From Stephanodiscus triporus (taxonomy: Eukaryota > Bacillariophyta > Thalassiosirophyceae > Thalassiosirales > Thalassiosiraceae): a DNA stretch of 12,918 bases. The notes under the pieces are model-generated. The model saw nothing but the letters and a program-made list of their open reading frames with translations. It did not search any database and was not told the DNA's origin. Shown piece after piece: positions 1 to 7,444 of this stretch. Both the position numbers and the translations under genes were made by a program. Position 1 is the first letter of the stretch. Each line of letters starts with the position of its first letter. The DNA is taken from positions 1 to 12,918 of the forward strand of contig JALLAZ010000674.1 in the NCBI GenBank assembly GCA_036939755.1, read 5' to 3'.

Positions 1-1258
1 GAGTACCAGTAATGTTAATGTCTGCTCCAATGGTAGTGTATGGACAGACATGTGACGATGTTGGATCTGGTGAGAAGCAAATGTCAAATGGGCGAGCTGT
101 GGGGTCACAACGGAGGTGGAGGAGAGGTTCAATGGTGAGTGGTGTGTTTGGGTGTATGTAACCAGCTTGTGCCAAAGCAGGTGATAAGGCGAGTGCAAAA
201 TCCTGTGCAATGACGTTGTGAGCACGTTTTTTGTTTCCTCGGTCGCAACTAAAGGCGTGATCTCCAAATTTGTCATGTAGTTTATGACCGCAGAGGCAAG
301 GAGTGTTGTGTGGGAAAATGGGGAGGCGGAGTTTGCGTCGAAAAGATAGTAGGAAGGTCAGTGGTGTTAGTCGATTCTTGATGGGGCATCTTGACATTGC
401 AATTAAAGGGTAGGACATTGTTGGAGAGAGGATGCTCGGGAGGAGATGGAAATGCTCAGGATGATGAACGTACATATGATTGTACAATTCGGCTGTGGCA
501 ATGAGAGCAACATGTTTTTTTAGACGACTGCGTGCACTGTGAGGAGAAAGGGTAGTGAGGAAGTATTGTGCGAGATCAGGTCTGGGGATGGTAGGTGGAC
601 ATGCAGTAGAAGCGATCTGTGGGAGGATGTGGTGGTAGCGTTGTAGGATGAGGGAGTGTGGGTTGTGCTGTGTGGAGTATAACTCTGAGATAGTGTAGTG
701 GAGTTGGACGTTCTGAAGGTATTTATTGAGTCGTATTCCTTCAATGGCATGTCTGATAGATGTGGTAAAAGTAAGCATAAAATCTGGTATTGCTCTTGAA
801 CGGGGATCGATGATTCCAAGACCACCTTGTTGGAGGTGTAGTTGTGCTATAAGTAGAGCATGGTGTGGTAGAGTAGGGCAATTGACGAGTTCAGAGATAA
901 ACTTCGTGATGATATGGTTTGTAGCAGACGTTAAGGGGCCATTCCAATCAGTCCATGTGGGAGGTGGGTTGGTGACGTCATAGTGGTAGAGGACATCGCT
1001 GCCAAGAAGATGCGGTAGTTTTTGGACTAGACATTGTGCAAATAAGCGTAGTTTTGTGTGCGGGTCAGTAATTGTTGTAGTCATAAGAGCAATGGCTTCT
1101 TGTACAGCAGTTAGTTGTGTATCGAAGTAGTCATGAGAAAATTCAGGAGAGCCGACAGGCGATCCGAGGAGACGGAATCCCGTTGTGAGTTCCACTGGAA
1201 GGGGGGTGCCGTTGGGGTCAATGTTGTTGGGTTTCGTAGGTATGGTATCATCTACCTA
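1..1258 (-). mobile_element. 5'-truncated non-LTR-type retroelement fragment
   Basis: The minus strand carries the distal half of a reverse-transcriptase polyprotein, running off the left edge of the window. The upstream limit of recognisable coding sequence is the TAG at 1256-1258; another in-frame stop lies about 19 codons further up and nothing between them looks like the family. A missing 5' half with an intact 3' half is what target-primed reverse transcription usually leaves. The 3' end, tail and target-site duplication lie outside the window, so the element limits are not established. Confidence 0.7.
2..1255 (-). CDS. Retroelement polyprotein, C-terminal half (post-RT region, CCHC motif, endonuclease-like end), partial
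   Basis: This frame is open for 418 codons without a stop and is partial at both ends: there is no start, and the left edge of the window cuts it. Numbering from the codon at 1255, residues 26-35 read GFRLLGSPVG and residues 144-147 are GGLG within GGLGIIDPRSRA, both of the type found downstream of the RT fingers/palm in diatom reverse-transcriptase proteins. Residues C320, C322, H333 and C337 form a CX1CX10HX3C cluster, followed by a KKRAHN stretch at 342-347. Then comes RPFD (D391) and, 21 residues later, GADINIT (D412). The order zinc knuckle, (R/A)HN, PD, acidic residue resembles the restriction-like endonuclease end of R2/CRE-type non-LTR elements. That assignment is inference; the RT-related nature is more secure. 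It probably encodes a retrotransposition enzyme and is unrelated to the neighbouring host genes. The absence of stops suggests a fairly young insertion. Confidence 0.75.
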
Positions 1259-1604
1259 GAGCAGGCTGGGCCCCGGGAGTAACATCTAGGGAACAGGGGT
1301 GGGGGTCAGATTACTCCTGTATTACATCTATTGCTTACTTACGTACTCAGTAGTCATAAATAATACAACACGAAAATTGATGGATCCAAATCCAAGACAC
1401 CCACCCTGCCTGCCAAGTTCCCTTCCTTTCTCTTGCTTTTCCACGAAAAGACGTGTCAACAAGAGCCGCGTGCCGCGGCGGGTCTCCGTCGGTCCCCTGC
1501 CGGATCGGAAGCGAGATAGATACCCCTAACTTTGTTATTGTATTTATCAGTTCTCATGCTTCTTTGTTAGAGTAGTGGTCAGCCACCTCGACGGCAAGCT
1601 CAAG
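1259..1604. other. Intergenic spacer / F-box gene 5' flank
   Basis: No supported gene is seen. The spacer separates the truncated retroelement from the divergent F-box gene and presumably holds that gene's promoter and 5' UTR. Just inside it, an imperfect inverted pair (gggagtaacatct near 1275 and agattactcct near 1308) may mark an insertion edge. No TATA or initiator element could be assigned with confidence. Confidence 0.5.
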
Positions 1605-3058
1605 ATGCGACCGGCCAAAAAGACCCGTTGTTGTTCCGTCGATGATGATGGCGGCGACATCGATGACGACATCGATGACGGCGGGGGCGTCATCGGGGAA
1701 TCATCTCCTCTCCCCCTCGACGCCTTCATGCTAGTGATGGAGTTCCTCCATCCGAGGGTGAGTGACTTGTTCCGTTCATATTCAGTATATCGCCATGCAT
1801 TTTGAAAATTATCGATAGAAAAATAATCAACGCTCACGTCAACATGACGCAGGATCTGCTGCACACGGCCTTCACCTGCAAATCGATACGCGACGTGGTA
1901 TCCACTAGAATGGTCGTGAGGTCGGCCTTAGTCCACGGAGGACACGCCAAGAAGACGATGGAGGAGCTCCACGTCCTCATGTCCGCCCACTCGATGCACG
2001 TCCCGTCGCCGCTTCGCCTGCTGCGCATTGTCAACGGCAAGGTGTGCGAATTCTGCCAACGCGACAGGGTCAATCACGTCCGGCCTGGGATCGGCGTCTT
2101 CGCGTGCTGGGATTGCGTGACAAGTCGAAGGGGCGACGCAACACATCCGACTCTGACCAGGACGTGGAAGACGAGCTGGGTGCGGTACGCGAAGAGTCAA
2201 GAGAGGTACGATGCCATTCTCGGACATCGGCGCGTTGCCTCGAATCTCTACGGATCCAAATATTTCCTGTGGAGCGAGCACCGGACGGATGGGAGGGGTG
2301 AGAAAGTGGGCCCCATCGTCGCTTGGGGTGACGTCGATCGAATCTGCAATCATTTGCAATCCGTCGACGCGGGGATGGACGGTGCGATTGACGAGTACCT
2401 GGAGAATAACTTGACCGCGCCCCCCGTCGAAAGGTACGATGAATTCAATGACGCCTTCGCGGATGCGCGGTCGCGTGCCGAGGCCGCAGCCCACGAGCGG
2501 TTCGAGAGTGCACGTGCCAAGAAGGCAAAGACGAAGGAGGGCAAGATCGCCAAGGCGGAGAAGATGCTGGCCGAGCTGACTGCCATGATCGACGAACCGT
2601 TCCGCGCATTTGTGATGGAGCGAAGGCCGAATCCGGAATTCTCGTCATCTGGTGTACGAATATTGAAGACTCCCTGCATCCTGTTAAAGACCTCATTCAT
2701 TGATGTTCTATTGAGGCCATACATAATAACGCCGAGCAAAATGACCAAGAAGACCCTATCTGAGCTCGCCATAGCAATCAACGACAAACTGCGCCTGATA
2801 ACCGACATGAACCTTATGGACATGGATTACTTATCCGACGACGATCCGTGCGAGGCGTCTCTGAAGAATTACCTTCGCAATATGCTGGTTGATGTCCAGG
2901 CCCTATTTCGGGTAGGTGGGCGGCGCATCAATGATAGATTCTTCAATCTTTTACAAGCCGGAGAATTGATGGAGGCAATCGGTTGTTTGGTGAAAGATAA
3001 ATTGAGCCCCGTCCTGTTGACTATGGAGCCCTCGGATGAGTTGAGAATTCTTTGGTAA
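1605..3058 (+). CDS. F-box protein with paired CXXC motif (two exons)
   Basis: Predicted CDS is join(1605..1757,1853..3058), 452 aa. The start is the first ATG in a frame leading into the F-box; the only upstream in-frame alternative is a GTG at 1575. Residues 12-28 are Asp/Gly-rich. The F-box spans about residues 35-68: LPLDAFMLVMEFLHPR from exon 1 joins DLLHTAFTCKSIRDVVS from exon 2, which fits the LPxD...FLxPxDL...CKxxR consensus only when the intron is removed. C116/C119 and C136/C139 form CX2C-X16-CX2C around RVNHVRP, a probable zinc ribbon that I recognise from an expanded diatom F-box family. Residues about 247-300 are Ala/Lys/Glu-rich and probably helical or coiled-coil. No kelch, LRR or WD repeats are visible in the C-terminal half. 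By family, the F-box should bind SKP1 in an SCF ubiquitin ligase, with the remainder choosing the substrate; the substrate is unknown. It lies 368 bp upstream of the RSH gene on the same strand. Confidence 0.85.
1758..1852 (+). other. Intron of the F-box gene (95 nt)
   Basis: Donor is GTGAGT after AGG; acceptor is ACGCAG before GAT. It is phase 0. Removing it joins HPR to DLL and rebuilds the F-box, which is the main support. At 95 nt (not a multiple of three) its retention would shift the frame and end the protein at the TGA near 1803. Confidence 0.85.
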
Positions 3059-3426
3059 AAACAATCTCGTTGTCTGCCTCCCGCCCTGTCATCTGTCACT
3101 CGCGAATTTGTATCGGACAAAAGGCTTCGCGTACTGACAATTATTATTGGAGTAACGATCGATACGTCAAACAATATACAGAGAGTTAATTCGTACACGT
3201 ATTGAGACAAGGGTAGGCCCAACTATTATTTTAATAACTATTATGTTATGGTATGCGGGAATCTGTAAGGTTTTGTACGATACCAAATATTCGAGAAACC
3301 CATCTGAAAAAAAGATGGTATTCAGTGTGTAAGTACGATATTCTCGCTCAATCCTCCGGCAAAAAAGGTTCCTCAATATTATTTAATGTTCGCCGCAATA
3401 GAAGGCGAAGCCGCATAGAGAATAAA
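3059..3426. other. Intergenic spacer between F-box and RSH genes
   Basis: This 368-bp AT-rich spacer must hold the 3' end of the F-box transcript and the promoter and 5' UTR of the RSH gene. The RSH reading frame stays open upstream as far as the ATG at 3253, but this extension is AT-rich and unlike the following coding DNA, so it is treated as leader. No discrete promoter motif could be called. Confidence 0.5.
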
Positions 3427-6400
3427 ATGCCTCTCAGTTGCGACGACGTCAACGACGAACATGACGAAAATGACGACTCGCGAATGACGAGAGTTGTGGC
3501 TATGCGGGCGCCGGGGGGTGCGGGCGCATCGGACGGCCACGACGACGACGACGACGACGACGGCCGACGGGGGGAAGGCCGCCAACGCCGCCGCCAACGA
3601 CGACGACGACGGGGGGGGGGGTATGCGACCGCAGTCGTCGGCGGCGGCGTCGGCGCGACGGCTGTGGCCCTCCTGCTGCTGCTCGGCGGCCTCGGCCCGG
3701 CGTTCGATCGCCGCGACGGCGTCGTCGTCGTAGTCGCCGGGTTCGGCGCCCCCCGTAGTCCCGCGACGACGACTACGACGCGACGCGGCCGGGACGGGCG
3801 CATGGGGGCGTCGACCGCGAGGCGGTCGAGCGCCAAGATTGTCGCGAGCGCGGGGGGAGGGGAGCTCGGGGGGGAGGGAGGCGGCGGATACCACGGCGAC
3901 GACGACGGGACGTTCCGCGGCATCTTTCGCAGCGGCAGCTTCAGCGTCGGCGGAGGCATGGGGACATCGTCGTCGTCGCCCGTGTCAAAGTCTTCGTCGT
4001 CGCTCTCATCGTCATCATCGTCGACGCCGTCGCCGCCGCTGCCGAGGGGATTCGCATACGACGACGAGGATCATCGGGACGAGGACCTCGCCGACGGCCC
4101 CGCGCGCCTCGGCTACGGGGTGTCGTACGGCGAGTATCGCTCCGGCAGCGCCAACGCCAACGCCAACGCCAACGCCAACGCCAATAATGCCAATGGCGTT
4201 GGAGGAGGAGGAGGGGGGGAAGGGGGAGGGGGGGGAACCGGGTCGGAATACTACTACGACGATCACGCGGCGGAAGAATCGCCGATCGAGGATCCGGAGA
4301 TAGACGGATCCGTCGTCGCTAACGGCTCCACCGGATGGGGTCTGTACGCGCCGGAGGTCAACAAGTGGACGACGCTCATGGCCGACGGGACAAACGCGGC
4401 CTTGCACAGACCTGGACGGGAGATGACGCTCGAGGAGGGGATGGAGATACTGTACAACGACCTCAAGGACCTGTCCGCGGAGGATTACATGAACATCGAG
4501 GCGTACTGGGATCGCCTCATGCCGACCGTTACGCACCTTGGACGGGACGCGCGGCGGCAGGTCAAGCAGGCGCTTTGCGTCGCCTACCGCGCCCATCGCA
4601 GTCAGGTGCGCAAGTCCGGCGAGCCGTTCATCATACATCCGGTGGAGGTGGCGCTACTCCTATCAGGGATGAAGATGGACGCTAGCACGGTCATATCGGG
4701 GCTGCTACACGACACCGTCGAGGACACCGACCTAACATTCGAGCAGGTCGAGGCGATGTTCGGGAGGGAGGTTCGCAACATCGTCGAGGGGGAAACGAAG
4801 GTGTCGAAGCTGCCCAAGCTCGCGTTCGCCGACTACGCCGACGAGCAGGCTGAGAACCTCCGTCAGATGTTCATAGCGATGACGGACGACTATCGGATTA
4901 TCATCGTCAAGCTCGCCGACCGGCTGCACAACATGAGGACGCTGTCGCACATGAAGCCGGAGAAGCAGCGCAAGATCAGCAGGGAGACGCTGGACATATT
5001 CGCTCCGCTCGCGCACAGGATGGGACTGTGGCCCTTCAAGTCCGAATTGGAGGACACCGCCTTCATGTATCTGTACCCGAAGGAGTACGAGGAGCTGAAC
5101 CGTCGGCTGGGCCAGCGTCAGCGTCAATTCGGCGAGATGCTGGACAATTCCATCGATGTGCTCGAGCGCACGCTCAAGGACGACCCGACGTTGCGCGGCC
5201 AAGGCGTAGGCATCGAGGTCGTCGGCAGGACGAAGGAATTGTACTCGCTCTGGCACAAGATGGAGATGAAGCGCGATCGGAATCTGGATCACATCACCGA
5301 CCTCGTCGCGCTACGCGTCATACTGACCCCCGGGGGAGGCGGCGGGGGGAGGTCTGGAACGACGACGATCGGGACGAGGACGAACGAAGCCGGCGGCGTG
5401 CGAGAACAGGGCGAGGCGGACAGCGGCGTCTGGCTGTGCTACCACGTCCTGGGACTGGTGCAGCACCTGCCCGGCTTTCAGCCGATGCCGACGAAGGTGA
5501 AGGATTACATCTCCTTCCCCAAGCCCAACGGGTACCAGTCGTTGCATACCGCACTCATTTGCAACGGACAGTCCGTGGAGGTGCAAATACGGACGTCGTA
5601 CATGCACCAAGTGGCCGAGTACGGAATGGCGTCGCACTTCGCTTACAAGGACACGATGAAGCGCAGCAATGCCGCGGGCGTTTCTCCGTCGGCGGTGGCG
5701 TCGGGAATATACAATACCCCGTGGCTTTCGAGCATAAAGGAATGGCAGCAGGATACCGTGTGCTCTCGCGACTTCGTCGACTGCGTGCGGAGGGAGCTGT
5801 TGGGGAAGCGGGTCTTCGTGTTCCTGCGGAATGGCAAGATCCTGAATCTATCGCGTGGGGCCACGGTCGTTGGTAGGTGTTTTGCGTTTCCCCTTTTCTT
5901 CCTTCATCCATCTCTCTGTTTCTTACGGGGCTGTTCGATTATTGTTTCATCTCGACCAAATTATTCCAAATCCATGTTGCACCTCTCTCTTTCTCCCCAG
6001 ATGCGGCATTCCAAATTCACACCACGGTGGGTTTGCAAATGCACGGCGTGGAGATCAATGGCAAGCCGGTACGTGTTAGTTTATTCTCGTTCCCCTTGTA
6101 CATCGACTTTCGCTCCCTGGGCTTATCCTAGGAACTCTCTTTCTATCTGCGTAGGTTCCCATCTCATATGTGCTTAACAATGGAGATGTCGTCTCTATCT
6201 TAACTGGCGAGGGCGGACCAACAACAGAATGGATGAAATTTGCTAAGAGCCGATCGACAAGGTCAAAGCTACGCGCGTACTTTCGCACAAAACAGCATGA
6301 CAGCGTTGCGAAGTCGGGCGAGGTGATGTTCTTCGATTACCTTTTGCATCATCGCGGCGAAATACAGGACTCGTCATACCTGGGGTATAAATTCTCAATA

Positions 6401-7444
6401 CCGACGGATAAGGTTGAGTTGTCGCGCTTCCTCCCCGGAAGATCGCATTACACTGATGTGGACGAACTGCTTTTTGCCATAGGTGAGTTCATGTTTGGCG
6501 TTGGGTCGGCTGGCGGCAACGGACAGCAATGACAACGATCCCCTGGTCGACTTCGTCATTTGACGTAACGTCGGCACCGTCGATGCTCCGGTGACGAGGG
6601 TCCGCCCCCACTAAGTGTGTTTTGTTGCTATGGTCAACGGTGATCCCCCCCTTCTGGACGCTGAAGCCATCAGTTTTCGTGACATGTGTTATTAGTGACG
6701 GTAACGGCGCCGTTCAACTGCTTGCCTTCGTCTTGTTCATGTTTTTCGCTCACACAAGTTCCTACATCCAATGATTTCCTAGGTAAATCGCATAATGTAA
6801 ATTTTTTGAGAACCAAAGTGAGCAAAATTTTCCTCGTGCCCTTGAAGGTACTTGAGGCTAGCGACAAGGTTGCGAATGACACAAAAAATGAGTTCTTGCC
6901 TAAGCCTGAAGAAAGTCCTCAGTTGTCTATTGCAGATATGCCCGATGAAGGGACTGCTGAATACGCTGATTCGGAATGCGCCTGCCGGCATTGCCTCCCG
7001 ATTCGTGGGGACGCAATCATTGGAACGAAAGGGCGCCTACCCGATGCCCCAACTATAATTCATAGACTCGAGTGTCCCTATGCACAGCAGGCGATAAATG
7101 ATGCAAAATCTGGTGGAAACGGCGATGACGTGATTGGGGATCCTGTCAAATTAGTTTGGCCAGAGGCAGATTCTTGGGATGAGTGGAACAAAGAAACTTT
7201 CCTTGTCGAGATAGTCATCATGGCCAATGATCGTAAACTGCTATTGGCCGACTGCAGCGTTATAGCGTCGAAGAATTCAGAAATTCTCAAAACTGGTAGC
7301 AGCTCATCCGTAGAGCATTGTACCCTAGAATTCCTCGTGAAGGTGTCTGATCTACAAGAACTCCAAAGTCTGATGGATAAATTGATGAAAGTCCACTCTG
7401 TAATGAGCGTGGAACGGCGCTTTGGCAGTGAGTTGCTTGAATAG
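3427..7444 (+). CDS. RSH: RelA/SpoT homolog, bifunctional (p)ppGpp synthetase/hydrolase type (four exons)
   Basis: Predicted CDS is join(3427..5872,6001..6068,6155..6482,6783..7444), 1167 aa. The enzyme makes (p)ppGpp from ATP and GDP/GTP and hydrolyses it. The HD hydrolase domain (about 379-560) has R395, H404, HD 428-429, ED 432-433, D498 and N502, the full catalytic set. The synthetase domain (about 590-745) has RTKELYS 601-607, D625, KVKDY 690-694, GYQSLHT 702-708 and E718 in VEVQIRT. KVKD fits the basic RXKD signature of bifunctional enzymes rather than EXDD. TGS lies at about 795-856, a Cys motif with C1013, C1015, C1018, H1041 and C1045, and an ACT domain at about 1068-1160. This is the long RSH architecture. 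Residues 1-370 are low-complexity (poly-Asp, Arg, Ser, Ala-Asn, Gly), with a hydrophobic stretch at about 66-105 ending AG-FGAP, possibly plastid targeting. A 34-aa Gly-rich insertion lies at about 635-668. ATG 3427 was chosen because GC-rich coding sequence begins there; ATGs at 3253 and 3484 are alternatives. Confidence 0.93.
3538..3565 (+). repeat. GAC trinucleotide array in RSH exon 1
   Basis: A pure run of GAC codons encodes poly-Asp (about residues 39-45). Similar TCG-rich arrays at about 3968-4031 encode poly-Ser. These arrays explain the long but spurious open frames on the opposite strand here. Confidence 0.8.
4147..4237 (+). repeat. GCCAAC hexamer tract followed by G-rich tract within RSH exon 1
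   Basis: A GCCAAC tandem array (about 4150-4180) encodes alternating Asn and Ala. It is followed at 4201-4237 by long G runs encoding Gly/Glu, with four or more runs of three or more Gs on the coding strand. Both lie in the low-complexity N-terminus, upstream of any enzymatic domain. They are prone to slippage, so length differences between alleles would be expected. Confidence 0.85.
5873..6000 (+). other. RSH intron 1 (128 nt)
   Basis: Donor is GTAGGT and acceptor is TTCTCCCCAG with a pyrimidine tract. It is phase 1: the split codon G/AT gives Asp816, and the join reads ATVV-D-AAFQIHTTVG, the conserved start of the TGS fold. The intron has no stop in the exon-1 frame, so retention would run through to a TGA at 6175-6177. 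Confidence 0.9.
6069..6154 (+). other. RSH intron 2 (86 nt)
   Basis: Donor is GTACGT and acceptor is TGCGTAG. It is phase 0 and joins NGKP to VPISYVLNNGD inside the TGS domain, exactly as the family alignment requires. It leaves a 68-nt exon between introns 1 and 2. Confidence 0.9.
6483..6782 (+). other. RSH intron 3 (300 nt)
   Basis: Donor is GTGAGT and acceptor is TTTCCTAG. It is phase 1; the join gives FAIG-KSHNVNF, which matches the AIG segment that follows TGS in RSH proteins. A second AG at 6757-6758 is also in frame and would add eight residues. The length is a multiple of three, but reading through meets a TGA at 6530-6532. Confidence 0.8.

Noticed and set aside
1256..1258. Retroelement stop codon as a simple nonsense mutation in a longer frame
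   Set aside because: Upstream codons do not resemble the family and meet another stop soon after; truncation fits better.
1928..2494. 188-codon minus-strand frame over the F-box gene
   Set aside because: Opposite-strand shadow; the plus strand has the F-box and CXXC motifs.
3253..3426. N-terminal extension of RSH by 58 residues
   Set aside because: AT-rich, unlike the downstream coding DNA, with no recognisable motif; kept only as an alternative start.
3348..3959. 203-codon minus-strand frame rich in Pro/Arg/Ser
   Set aside because: It mirrors the GAC/TCG codon repeats of RSH exon 1; no domain and extreme composition.
5352..5422. Possible extra intron removing the Gly-rich insertion of the RSH synthetase domain
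   Set aside because: GT at 5352 to AG near 5422 is about 71 nt and would break the frame; the insertion is in frame as it stands.
5028..5876. 282-codon plus frame overlapping RSH
   Set aside because: Frame shadow of the GC-rich synthetase exon; the overlapping frame carries the clear conserved motifs.
5873..6177. Single long RSH exon through to 6177
   Set aside because: Reads intron sequence; splicing restores the TGS domain precisely.
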